From: Purshia tridentata
Lineage: Eukaryota > Streptophyta > Magnoliopsida > Rosales > Rosaceae
Assembly (NCBI GenBank): GCA_003254885.1
Contig: QANT01007459.1
Coordinates: forward strand, 1 to 32,304
Direction of reading: 5' to 3'
Length of the DNA stretch: 32,304 nt
Made by a program: the position numbers and the translations under genes. The notes beneath the pieces are model-generated. The model had not been told where the DNA came from. It worked only from the letters and a program-made list of their open reading frames with translations, and did not search any database. Below, piece by piece: positions 1 to 11,202 of this stretch. The number at the start of each line of letters is the position of its first letter. Within the stretch, counting starts at the first letter, position 1.

Positions 1-566
1 TTAAAAAAAAAGGCTACCGATACATTGCAATTTGCAGGTAGGAAAATTTAGGATTATATATATATAAATATATAAAAAGTGTTTTCTAACCAGATATTTG
101 ACATATATTATTAGTTTATCAACGTAACATGTCAATTATTTAATCAATCATATGCGTATGGAATACGACTTCGGCTCAATCTGTCTGTGCACTTTCAGAT
201 AATATGTTTTTTATACAAATTTGTTTGATTCTTCGTGATTAAGCTAAGCTAATCTTCTGTACATAGGAGCCTACCATCTCTCCCTAGAACCTGAGCAAAG
301 CAAAAGAGAACCTCAGACCCCACCACCATCACCTTTGCACAAAAGTTGCACCACGTAATGCACTACACCAACCAAAAACAATATTTAAAAAAACAAAACA
401 AAAAATTAACAAAAGCAGATATTATTATTTTTTATTATTATTATTTTTGCTTGGGTGGACCCCACGTTCCCCTTCACTTCAATAATAAATACTCTTCCCT
501 TCCACTTCGTTCCCTCCCTGTTCTCCTCCTTTCCTCCCTCCGCTTTGCTCACGAGAAGAAGAGTTC
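1..566 (+). promoter_or_regulatory. Upstream region and leader of the bZIP gene
   Basis: AT-rich upstream DNA with no credible gene. ACGT-core boxes, the type bZIP factors bind, occur near 350-357 (CCACGTAA) and 460-467 (CCCACGTT). A TATA-like stretch, CAATAATAAATA, lies at about 480-490, roughly 75 bases before the start codon, and is followed by a pyrimidine-rich stretch typical of a plant leader. From 491 to 566 there is no ATG. If transcription starts there, the leader carries none of the conserved upstream ORFs that make some group-S1 bZIPs sucrose-repressible. The TATA assignment is inference. Confidence 0.4.
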
Positions 567-1001
567 ATGACTACGTGCTCACCAGCCACGTTCTTCTCCG
601 AAGAACCGGTTCACTTCCAGTGCGGCCCGGTCCAGACCGGGTTCACGATGAACGAAATCCAGGAACTCCTGTCGCTGCTCCAATGCCCGAACTCCGGGTC
701 GGAGGATGGCTCGAACCGGGCAGTTTACTCGGTGGACGAGAGAAAGCGCAGGCGCATGACGTCGAACCGGGAGTCGGCGCGGCGATCCAGGTGGAGAAAG
801 AAGAGGCATTTGGAGAATCTGACAAGCGAGGTGAACCGGTTGGAAGTGGAGAAGCGAGAGCTGAAGAACCAGTTGGGGTTAGTTAGCCACAAGTGCCAGT
901 TAGTTTGGAGAGAAAATGACCAGTTGGAGTCCGAATCCTTAGCTCTGTGGGCCAGACTTTCGGATCTTTGCCGGATTTTAGTTGCCATGCAGTCACAATA
1001 A
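567..1001 (+). CDS. bZIP4-like: Group-S bZIP transcription factor, bZIP4-like
   Basis: Predicted nuclear DNA-binding transcription factor of 144 aa in one exon, as usual for plant group-S bZIPs. The basic region lies at about residues 57-80, with the invariant N-x7-R contact pair as N67 and R75 inside NRESARRSR. The zipper follows with heptad positions L85, L92, L99, V106, V113, L120, L127 and L134: eight heptads, long for a plant bZIP. Residue 76 is Trp, where most group-S members have Met. The family binds ACGT-core sites as homodimers or with group-C partners. The first ATG (567) is used; an in-frame ATG at 648 would give a shorter N-terminus but keep the whole bZIP. AATAAA at 998-1003 overlaps the stop and another lies near 1030. 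The bZIP4 assignment rests on similarity plus the neighbouring KIN7N-like kinesin. The family call is very safe, the orthology less so. Confidence 0.93.
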   Translation: MTTCSPATFFSEEPVHFQCGPVQTGFTMNEIQELLSLLQCPNSGSEDGSNRAVYSVDERKRRRMTSNRESARRSRWRKKRHLENLTSEVNRLEVEKRELKNQLGLVSHKCQLVWRENDQLESESLALWARLSDLCRILVAMQSQ

Positions 1002-4000
1002 ATATCAATATATATTCCACCTAAATTATCAATAAAATTATGATCATTAATTACAATATTAGTAGCAGCTCTAATTAAGTGGGCAATTAGAGCTTGATCT
1101 CTAGCTAGCTACATCTTAATTTCTCTTTCATGCATGCATGATAGTTTATAGATATATAATTAACTAGACCAAATTGAAAGGTTGGTTTGGTGGGGTATAT
1201 TTGGCTGCTGCTCACTGAAAATGATGGTCTTCTTTTGCTCTTTTTCGTTTTTCCTTTTACTTTTTGGTCATGTTGGAGACTTTACTTACTTTATTTTTAG
1301 CACATGTATCTAGAGTTGTAGTTGCTGATGATCGATGAGCAAGTTAAACTGTTAAAGAGTAAAAGGAACCATCATATCAATATATATATATACCACGTCG
1401 AGCTAGATGAATAGACCTTATTATATATAGTACGTTTAGGGACAGCTAGCTAGTAGCTATAGCTTCATAAGTTTGATGGGTATAGGCAATATTCCAAGCT
1501 AGCTTCGATATGCTTGATCGATCGTGTAACTATTTGTTTGGGAAATAATATTAATTAGTGAAGTAACGGACGCATTTGTTTTTGCTTTTTCCATTGTAGA
1601 TCATCAATACTATATCGTGTGTCTCTCCCAAAAATTCGCTAGCTGCATGTTTGTTTCACGTTGTTGGTCCTGTGTAAAAGATTCGAGAGCCATCTGCTAG
1701 CTTTTTAATTTTGTACGTACCTCTAGGTCTAGCTTGTTGCGCATATGTTGAAGACCTTTTTAAAATTTTTAATTTAATTTTCATTAATTAATATGTTGCT
1801 ATACTAGTCTAGGAGCAAATAAGTACATAATATTGGTAATATTCAATTAATGCCTTATTCGTGCTTGTCGTGTCGTGTTGAACAATCTTGAAAAAAGACT
1901 GGATCCTTATTACCTAGGAGTACTACGTGAGACCCACAAATGGACAACTCCTGCAGCTGCATATATATATATGCTCAACGATCAATTCATGTGCTTGTGT
2001 ACTTTGTGATATAATTAAAGTTAACATGACAATTGAGCTTTTTCGTTTTAGGGACCTGCAGTCTGTGCCTGTTGCAGTGGCCAGCAGGTTACGTATGAGC
2101 TCTCTCTTTAACTAGAGAATTCCCATTAATCCAACATATATAGGCCAGTGCAAAAAACTTCTCAATTTTGCTGCAGAAAATACACCTAATACTATCAATT
2201 AAGATTATATATCCTAGCTAATTCACAAAATACATCATAGCAGGTATTGAAATTTTTGTTCCTGTTTAAGTTCCATGTTTTATGAACATTAATTCAGTTG
2301 AGAGATAATATATTAATTCCATTTAATCTGTCCATATATGGTTCAGTGCACTTCTTTTTAGCCTTATTTTCAAGATTTTAAGGACATTATTATTGTAGAG
2401 ATTCAACACTCAAAGCTCAAAAAATTAAACTATAAACTATAAACTGTAAGCTTGGAGGGGGCATATATTTGCGCTATATATCCAACAACAGTACTATTCT
2501 GTCTAATTAAGAAACTGCACTCTACTGTTTTAATTGGCATATATGCACAACATGTGCGCTTATGATTACTTTCCACTATTATCTAGACAAAGCTATGATC
2601 TACATTTCGATCCCTTAACGAGATAGGGAAAAGAAGATAGCTATAGTTTGCATCTAGATTATGAAACACTACACATGGCTTGACTTACCAATTAAATTTG
2701 AAAATAAAGGAAAAAAGAATTAAGATCATCAAAAGCTAACAAATGAGGACAATAGAATTTTATATGGTTCATCATTCATCAAGAAGATTGTCGATCGACG
2801 GATAAAAGGAACATATATGTTACATGCAGTACGTTCAAACCCACCCTACACTACTCTCTTTTATGAAATAAGCTTAATTCAAGTCCCATAAGATTATATA
2901 TGCAGGTGTGGGTGTGTAATACTTTTTAGTTAAATTAAAATTGTGGATGGAATTCTGCTTCTTTCCAGCTGGTGCTTAATTTTTGAAAGTATCCGTACTA
3001 ATTTTTGGTTGGTTCTTACTTGTAAAAATTTTATGCAGAATTCAGAACCAACCACCACATCATAAGTCGATTATCTTGTATATATTAATGTATATGTTAT
3101 GATATATGTATGGATGTTATAGGCTTGAACTTTTGACAGGTCGATTAAAGGAAAAGCAGTCTATCTATAACACTGTTTGGAAGGGGGATAGAAATTCTCG
3201 ATCAAATTCTTAAGACATGCATATCCATCCATATCTGATCTCGCATTTTGCTTTAGACACCCACGTATATACTACTTTTAATTTGTCGTATTATATGTAC
3301 GTTTGTCAAAGTCGGTAGCAGCCTTGATAGCGCTAGCTAGCTATATAGCTAAAATTCATTAGGTTAATTAATTTGTTTAGAAAATTAGATGTAGGTGCAA
3401 GACTGATGTCAGTGTATATATGGCTGCTAGAATTGAGTTTTTTTTTCAGAAGACCCCATTAATTTTTACCTAAAGAAAAAGAGAAAAAAAGCATGACGAT
3501 CGATCAAAAGTGGCTGGACTATATATGCATATATGAAATTCATGGTCATCATATATGAGTAGTAATTAATACCAATTTAATTTCTACCTCTTAGGATCGA
3601 GTTGGAAAATATAGGGAAAGAGCTAGCTAGCTAGCTAGCTAGCTTTCATCAAAATATTTATATAAATATATATTATATATGTTTAATTTCGTGCATGGAC
3701 ATGCTTATTGGATAAAGAAAAGGTACATGCATGGTCTATATATATGTCTACCTTACAATCTGGCAGTGGATGGGAAGTTTGCAATCCAGATGCAAGGAAT
3801 GGATTTGAATTTTGGACTTGTAGCCCCCATCAAATCACCAACTAAAGCAATATATATTATATCATTTTCCGCCAGAGAAAAATAAAAAGAATCAAAGAAA
3901 AGGAAACTAAAGGCCAAGATATAAATCCATTTGAATATTACTAATTAATTCATGGAAAAGACTCGAAAGAAAAGGAGAAAAATTCTGACTGATACATGCA

Positions 4001-4640
4001 TAAGCATACGAGTAGAGTATATGAATCACAAGACTGCTGATCATCGTACTGCATGGTACTGTCAATCTCTAGCTGTTGTGCTTCTTTCTTATATTTACGA
4101 TTTTAAAGTCTTTACTTACAAGTTACGTATCAATTGGAAAGAAATAAACAGTTGTTAGATTAGATGTTAACTTACACATGCAAAAATTAAGTACTGTTAG
4201 TAATTATAAAAGTGAAAAAGTTGTTAAAAGCAAATTTCTTTTTGACTTCTATGCATGCATGCATATATCCATAAATAATTAATATAGATTGAGTAACGGA
4301 TTTGTAGGTCATAATGCATAATCAACCAATCATCACCTACAAAAGGTGAACAAAAATTTATATCCCATGTCACATTAATTTGCAACCTTTCAATCTTCTT
4401 TTTCTTCTTGTTTTTTCCTTTTTTCCTTTTCCTTTACAGTCAATATTTCCAATATTTCTTAAGTTCAGTTCTCTTATTTTTCGGATGAAAAAACATAGAT
4501 TCAATTTAAATAAACAAAAAATGTTCACATCACATCGTCCCAAAAAAAAAAGTTATGGGTTTGTCAAACCGTATTATACGAGTTCACTAACCAAGCCCAG
4601 ATGAATAAGGTCAACAAGGTGAACAAACAGAAAAGGCTTG
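1002..4640. other. Intergenic, AT-rich, no gene seen
   Basis: About 3.6 kb with only short open frames (for example 1927-2115, 3679-3885 and 3952-4158) that have no recognisable domain, codon bias or splice continuity. It is rich in TATA and GCTAGC/GCATGC-type runs. No tRNA or familiar plant microRNA sequence was recognised on reading, but a structured-RNA scan was not possible. Confidence 0.6.
3621..3644. repeat. (AGCT)6 self-complementary microsatellite
   Basis: Six perfect AGCT units in tandem. Because AGCT is its own reverse complement, the whole tract is palindromic and could extrude or slip. A TATA-rich run follows at about 3655-3680. Confidence 0.95.
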
Positions 4641-4961
4641 GGATATATAGGCCCATGAATCTCTTTTGTTTGAACTTTGAAGCCCTAATTTGCAGGTGGA
4701 CGCGCCAAAATTTAAATTTGTATTTTCTTTTTTGTGGTTGTTAATTATCCCGGGTCCCGGGACCGTTGAATCTGGACTCAAATATCATAAAATATGAAGT
4801 GAAGGGCATTTTCGTAAACCGAACAAATTCAAATCGGAAAATGCTTCAAAATCAGAGTGAATTCCCCCGCCTGCAAACTCCGTGAGAGAAAACTGAGCAG
4901 CGGTAGATCGAATTCTCTCTCAGTCGCTCAGAGAGACGTTGCTGTTTGAAGAGTGAGACCA
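4590..4961 (+). promoter_or_regulatory. Kinesin promoter with cell-cycle-type elements
   Basis: Seen directly: a perfect E2F-type core in CGCGCCAAAA (4701-4710, reverse complement TTTTGGCGCG); an AACGG core on the minus strand (4763-4767) in the context TTCAACGGTCC, close to the mitosis-specific activator consensus; and two site II-like TGGGCY motifs on the minus strand (4594-4599 and 4650-4655). A perfect 12-base palindrome, GGTCCCGGGACC, occupies 4753-4764 and overlaps the MSA-like core. In plants, E2F, MYB3R (MSA) and TCP (site II) factors use such elements in S- and G2/M-phase genes, which fits the kinesin starting at 4962. Function is inferred from motif and position only. Confidence 0.5.
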
Positions 4962-7900
4962 ATGGAGAAGATCTGCGTGGCGGTTCGAGTAAGACCTCCG
5001 GTGTCCCAAGATTCATCCAATGGAACCTTCTGGAAGGTCGACGACAACCGCATTTCGCTTCACAAAGTTCACGGCACTCCCATCTCCGGAGTCTCTTACG
5101 CTTTCGGTACGTACACACTTTCACATCTGTATATGACTATATGTATATGCAACACAGTAAAAGTGTAATGTAATTCAATTTTGTTTGTCTTGGCTTCTGT
5201 GAGATTTTCTTATAAAAAATGTGATTTTGTTGTTGCAGATCATGTGTTCGATGAAAGTAGTACAAATTCCAGAGTTTACCAGCTTCTCATCAAGGACATT
5301 ATTCATGCCGCAGTCGAAGGTTTTAATGGTATATTACAAATTTGAATATTTTAGCTCATTTTTAATTTAATTAATTTTTTTGAATTTATGTGTAGTTTGG
5401 TATTGATGTGGAATCTTTGCAGGAACCGCATTTGCTTATGGGCAGACCAGCAGTGGCAAGACGTTCACCATGAATGGTTCTGAAACAGATCCGGGAATCA
5501 TTCACCGAGCAGTTAGAGAAGTATTTGAGAGAATACAGACGGTAATGAGCTCTAAAGTTGTCCACTTGTCCTAAAGTTGATGCTTAATGTGTTGAATTTG
5601 ATGCTAATATATAATCTCAGATGTCCTACCGGGAGTTTCTAATTAGGGTTTCCTACATGGAGATCTATAACGAAGAAATTAACGACCTTTTATCAGTTGA
5701 GAACCAGAAATTGCAGATTCATGAGAGTTTGGAGGTTGGCTTCGGACCCTTTTGACAATTTTAGGTAGCTTCTTTAAACGAATTGAAATATGTATTAACT
5801 GATTTTCCACTTGTTCAGCGTGGCATATTTGTTGCGGGCCTCAGGGAGGAAATTGTCAGTAATGCCGAACAGGTGTTAAAGCTCCTTGAATCTGGAGAAG
5901 GTTTGTAGTTTGAAACCAAAACTTGAATCATGGGGTTTTGTGTTCTTAATGTCCTTTTACTTGAATATTTGCGCTTATGTGTCTGGAGAAACGTTTCTTA
6001 CAGTTAATAGGCACTTTGGTGAAACAAATATGAATGCTCGGAGTAGTAGATCTCACACAATATTCAGAATGGTGGGTCCATTTTATATTTTTGTATGTAG
6101 AGGTCCAATTAAATATTGCATTTACTCCTAATTTATGGTATATATATCTTATGTGTTCAGGTAATTGAAAGCAACGGGAAGGACAGCAGTTCAAGTACTG
6201 ATGCCATTCGTGTCTCAGTCTTGGTTTGTATTCTTTGTGCCATTCTGTGTCAAAGTTGACAAACACTTGTAGACGATTTTTTCTGTCATGATTTACGATA
6301 TCTTATATTATGTACTTTCTGTTCTGTGAGTTTTTGTCTTTAAATTTTAATTGCTGCATGGATTGTAGAATTTGGTAGATTTAGCCGGGTCTGAACGGAT
6401 TGCTAAAACCGGAGCTGGTGGAGTCCGTCTGAAGGAAGGAAAGTACATAAACAAGAGCTTAATGGTTCTTGGTAATGTAATTAACAAACTAAGTGATGGT
6501 GCAAAAAACAGGTATTTGTTTCTCTTTTAGTAATTCATCATTAGTTAAATATACAACTTGTTTTCTAATGATAACTTCTGTGCAGGGGGGGTCATATTCC
6601 TTATCGTGATAGCAAGCTAACCCGTATACTTCAACCTGCCCTTGGTGGCAATGCCAAAACTTCAATTATATGCACTATAGCACCAGAAGAGGTAGCGTAT
6701 TATTTGCTCCTGAGTTATTATATTTATGTGTCTTAACATCATAATTCAATCTTATGGTTTTTAATTATGGTATAATATGGATGCATTTAGGTACACATTG
6801 AGGAATCAAAGGGAACCCTTCAATTTGCTAGCAGAGCTAAACGCATCACTAATTGTGCTCAAGTGAATGAGGTTTGTTTCTTCCTTGTGTAGTATTTTCA
6901 ACACTTTGTTATCTTAATTAGTTTATGATTATAATATTTTGAACTTCTAATTATGAGATTTATGACTTTGCGACTGCTGCATGTTTTTCTTCTTTTTGTT
7001 TGTTGCAATAAAAAAAGTGTATTTATGTTTAATGGTAGCTGCCATTAGTTGTTTCTTCCGCTTGTTGTTGTTTTTCAATTTTTCTTTTTTGGGTGTAATA
7101 TGAAAATTGATGCGTAATGGGAATAAAGTTTTACAAGTTCAAAGCTGATCTTCATATGTTTTATGGAACATAGTTTCAATCCATAACTTGCCTCAACCAC
7201 TTGCTGGAACTTGTGGTCCATCTTTCCTCTGCTGCATATAGTTTTTTTTTCAAAGAAAAAAAAAAGAAAAAAACTTCTGTAGCTTTTCAGAGTCTGTTTC
7301 TCTTTCTTTCCCTTGAATTTAACAGTGCAGTTTAATCATGGTCAAATCTGTCTCAGATTTTGACAGACGCAGCCTTATTGAAGCGGCAAAAACAAGAGAT
7401 AGAAGAGCTTCGTAAGAAACTTCAGGTGAGGAATCATCTCATGTAATTACACGAAAAAAATTACACAGAAGCTAACATAGTCTTTTTCTTTAAATAAAAA
7501 ATAAAAATTGTATAGGGATCCCATGCAGGGGTGCTGGAGCAAGAGATATTGAAATTGCGAAATGACTTGCTTCAGGTATGGTTTTTTTTTTTTCCCGAAT
7601 TTGCGGAACTAGAGTATGACAGCTAATGCATTTAACTGCTAAGTTTTCATGGTTCAGTATGAACTAGATCGTGAGAAGCTGGAAATGGAACTAGAAGAGG
7701 AGAGGAAATCGCATAAACAGCGCGAAGAATGCCTCAGGGAGCAGCAGACCAAAATTGACAATCTCGGTAGTCTAGCTACTTTTTCAGACTTCGGAAGTTC
7801 TAGTCAGGTATAACTTGTATGCCTCCAAATGCTTAGTCATATACATTCTAAGTTTCATGTTTTATGCTGTTTTAAGGTTTTCGGCTATTTTTTGTTTGTT

Positions 7901-10029
7901 TGTTGGGCATGCTCTGTGTGTGTGTGTGTGTGATGTTCTAATATCATTAAATCTATGTACAGGTACAAGATTCTGGGAGACAAAGCATTAAAGAAGAATG
8001 TAATGACAGCAATAGTAAATCTCAAGGAGATGTCTTTACGACCCCGTCTTTCAAGGCAGCTCCCAATGCCTTTGTTGTTAGGCGATCAAATTATTCCCCG
8101 TTGCCTGGTTATAGCCCTCTTCCAGATGCTTTGAGCAATGTGGTTGATGAAGACACATGGTTTAAAATGAACAAAGGTTACATAGCTGACCTTGATTCCC
8201 TTCAAATGACTCCTGCAAGAAAAGATCAATCCTTTCCATCAAGTGCTGCAACTATTGTGAGTCTATTTTTCTTCACTTTCTTGAACTTTGTTGTCATTTT
8301 GGGACATAAGGCTTTATGAGTTGTTTTCGTTGATCTCACCAAATTTTTCCAGGGTTCAAATGAGAATTATGACAAGGAGGTCCAGAATTTTAAGAAACAA
8401 TTAGAACTGGCCATTGAAGAGAGAGATGATTTCAAGGTTAGTAACACAACTTTCACTTAGTTTTCTTGGATTTAGTAGAATGTAAATGAGTTCTTTTATG
8501 AAAAATTCATAGATTGGGTGGTTTAATGTGGATGATGTGTTGTCTGAAATTTAGTATTTCAAAGTTTCCCTCCTCGCTTACTAATTTTTCATCCCTGTAC
8601 ATGGGCATCAAGGCAAGCCTCCTGAATTTTGAACAGATACCTCTAAAGATTCTTCTTGTCTCTATTGCACATAGTTTCTTCAATTTAGAAAAACATTGCT
8701 CTCATATGTGGGTGCGTAGTACCATTCTATTTGGCACTTCTGCACACAGCTATGGATTTTTATTGATGCTTATTTGTATAGAGGAAATATGCCGAACAAG
8801 TCCAATTGAATAATCAATTAGCGGGGGAGATGTCTGAACTCCAACAAGAAGCACGGATAATTCGAGAAATCCCTCAAAGGCTTTGTGAATGTGTGGCAAC
8901 TTGCAAAGATATTTATATGGATGTTTTATCAACAACTCAGGTAATAGCTGTTTATCATATTGGGCTCTCCTAACCTGTATTTGGTGTTATACAATTTGGT
9001 AACACTGGTGATCTGGACAGAGTTCTTTACCTGATGAGAAATCTTCTGCGGCAAAATTGATCTCAAGCATAAGTGAAATTGGCACAAGCCTGTTCACGAC
9101 TCTAGAGACCCATTTCTCAATGGCGATTGAGGACCAAAGATCATTTTTGAGCAGGAGCTCTGTAATCCAGGAACAGCACAAACTGCTCTCTGAGAGGTTG
9201 ACCAGCACCATTAAATTATTGGTATTATCAGAAACAGCTAGCATTGAGGATGAGCAAGTAAGGAATTCACTATGCTGCAATGAATATAAGGTAGCTGCCT
9301 GGTCACAATTAACAAGATATCATTCATTAGTTATTATTTTATTCTCTGCCCTGTTGTTAAGGATATTTTATATGATTTAAATTATTTTGATACTTCAAGT
9401 TTTAGCTATTCTAAAATGTGATTATCGCATACCTTTTTAAAGAAATGTTCAAATTTTGTTATACCATATAAGAATAGGAAGATGCAAGCTGATCCCATAA
9501 AAATTATGAAAGAACCAAATTTGGCTGGGAAAAAAGGGGAGCAATTTAGGTCGTTTTGTTTTTTCTTTAAGATATAGTTTTTGTGACAAAGGGCTGCGCA
9601 ATGGGAGGAGAAAGTGCATGTTGGAAGGAAAAACAGAACAATGAACTCAACACTATCAAGGAAAGATACCATGGCCTGGAGAAAGAGCTAGATTCTAATA
9701 ACCAGCTTCTGGAGAAATCTAAACAAAGATATGAAAGCTTGGAAGCTGAGTTTCAGATGTTGAAGGAAGAAAAAGATTCTTTGCACAAAATGGTCTCTGA
9801 ATCATCTCAAACATTTACACTGGTTACTGACCAAAAGCAAAATTTCATGAAGGATTTGAAAAATGAGTCACAGAGAAGGAAAGATCTTGAAGAAAAGATT
9901 AAACAGTTCAGTGTTGCTTTTGGCTATCGGAAGACATCACTCATGTCTTTTCACAGTGAAGTTAAGTCTAAAATTGAGAGTCTGAGAGCCCAAAATCCAG
10001 TCTCAGTACCCAAATCTGTCGGGTGTTAA
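4962..10029 (+). CDS. KIN7N: Kinesin-7 (CENP-E-like) motor protein, KIN7N-like
   Basis: Predicted ATP-driven microtubule motor, 844 aa, with an N-terminal motor domain of about 330 residues and a coiled-coil tail. Visible motor motifs: RVRPP near the start, P-loop GQTSSGKT (about 85-92), switch I NARSSRSH (194-201), switch II DLAGSE (231-236), and the closing block [10 protein letters not shown]. The tail (about 338-844) is rich in E/K/Q/L heptads. Exons: 4962-5106, 5239-5328, 5423-5541, 5621-5734, 5819-5900, 6004-6071, 6161-6223, 6369-6511, 6586-6691, 6791-6871, 7357-7425, 7516-7575, 7658-7807, 7963-8256, 8353-8436, 8782-8940, 9021-9290, 9592-10029. All junctions are GT-AG and keep frame. 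The exon-17 end is uncertain: a donor at 9257 also keeps frame and removes 11 residues. The acceptor before 9592 is weak (GACAAAG). Length and motor sequence fit Arabidopsis KIN7N (ZCF125), and the upstream bZIP4-like gene supports that. KIN-7 motors act in mitosis and cytokinesis; the role here is inferred. Confidence 0.95.
7915..7932. repeat. (TG)9 microsatellite in a kinesin intron
   Basis: Nine TG units in the intron between exons 13 and 14 of the kinesin gene, about 30 bases from the acceptor at 7962. A likely polymorphic marker. Confidence 0.9.
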
Positions 10030-10937
10030 AGATTATCAAGTGAAGCATTTGTGTGTATTTGCAGCCTGACCCTTTTTAAGTCTTGACATTATGTATTTTT
10101 GTGTATTTTTGTTGCTATCTAGTTCAATAGAGCTCTCTATCCTAGTCTTTTGAGGCCTTTTCATTAGTTGTTACATATTTCTAAGGTAAAGACTAGTCCA
10201 GGACTTGCTTTCTGATTTGCTTCTCAAACTCTTGGCATTATGAAATGAAAAATTTGCCACCTTTGCTAGTGTTTATGCATGGTTTTTCCATTTCTTGCAC
10301 TGGTATGTGGTATAAAGTATATGTTGAAAGATTCCATTTCCTGAAAGAGTATAATGTTTTGGGTATTTTAATAGTTTCGAAATAGAATAACTCTTTGATC
10401 GAAGGCTGTTGGAATCATTCCAAGAACAAGATAGTTTTCTTTGAATGAAGTTGTCTCTGGAATTTTAGACGAGCGTTTAGCTAAAGCTTTGAAATTGAAC
10501 CATTGCACTTACCACTTGAGATGGAAATATAAAGACGAATTGGCTATTCCACTAAAAACATATGTTGGTTGAAATGGTAAATTACGACGCCTTTGCTTTC
10601 TCATTCTAGTTCGGTTGGAGACACTCCCAGGACAGCATCGCACATTTTAATATCTGATATCTCTTAAGTCCCCATTTATTCTCTTACTGTAATGTCCTGC
10701 AATATAAGCCTTTCTTTATCCTTTTCTCTCTTAATTTTCCTGAAGGAGTTCATAGTAAGGAGCCCAAGTCGTTTGAAAATGGATAAAGAAAAGAATTTCA
10801 GGGTCTGAGGGGCCTGAAATTCCAAGGCACACTAACCCAACGTTGGTGGAATTGCTGCCAGCAAGACCCTTCATTGAGACCTGAATTCTCAGAAATCGTA
10901 AATATATGTTTCAGCATATTGCCAATACACATGATTA
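10030..10937. other. Kinesin 3' flank and intergenic DNA
   Basis: No gene. The first few hundred bases should contain the kinesin 3' UTR; no perfect AATAAA was noted close to the stop, only variants. A block at 10629-10677 (starting AGGACAGCATC) recurs in diverged form at 11886-11926. A short minus-strand stretch around 10800-10860 could be the C-terminal remnant of the RBM18-like pseudogene that follows, but this is weak. Confidence 0.5.
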
Positions 10938-11202
10938 GAGTCTTCCATGCATCTTCTTCTTCTCTTTGGCCAATATTGCTTCCTGCATGCTCACTTTAAC
11001 AGTGGAAATATGGAATTGATTGAAACCCAAGTAATAAAAATAAAATAAAAAACAAGCACCTTAGTTATACCTCTTTGCTGCTATACTGAACGAAAGCAAA
11101 ACCCCGCAGCTCTCCACGTTTTTGGGGCGCAAGTATGTCACAAAAAAGTTTTCAGATAAAATCTTCCTAAACGAAGAAATTAACATCTTGATTAGAGTAG
11201 CC
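10938..11202 (-). pseudogene. Decayed RRM-protein fragment, RBM18-like
   Basis: On the minus strand, 11071-11151 reads CDILAPQKRGELRGFAFVQY followed by SSKE, containing the RNP1 core RGFAFVQY of an RRM domain. It ends at a good donor (GAG|GTATAA). An 88-base intron-like gap ends in GCATGCAG, and 10982-10938 continues in frame as EAILAKEKKKMHGRL and then a stop. Upstream, in a different frame, 11202-11152 reads ATLIKM...KILSENF. Together these follow the order of the plant RBM18-type RRM (ALIKM, GKI-SE-F, PKRGE-RGFAF-QY, SSKEEA-LAKEKMHGRL) as I remember it. The frame change near 11150, the missing N-terminal exon and the stop after MHGRL show decay. The retained intron argues for a DNA-level duplicate rather than a retrocopy. 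RRM identity is strong; the RBM18 label is from memory. Confidence 0.7.

Noticed and set aside
358..570. Upstream ORF overlapping the bZIP start by ATGA
   Set aside because: The real ATG is at 358, upstream of the likely TATA box and transcription start near 480-520. The peptide is low-complexity and unlike known bZIP uORF peptides.
455..886. 143-aa frame overlapping the bZIP gene
   Set aside because: It starts on a non-ATG codon and is an out-of-frame shadow of the bZIP coding sequence, whose frame carries a full bZIP domain.
4852..5124. Minus-strand frame at the start of the kinesin gene
   Set aside because: It is antisense to the leader and motor-domain exon 1, with no domain of its own.
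8514..8813. 99-aa frame inside the kinesin gene
   Set aside because: It lies in the intron 8437-8781 and runs out of frame into exon 16.
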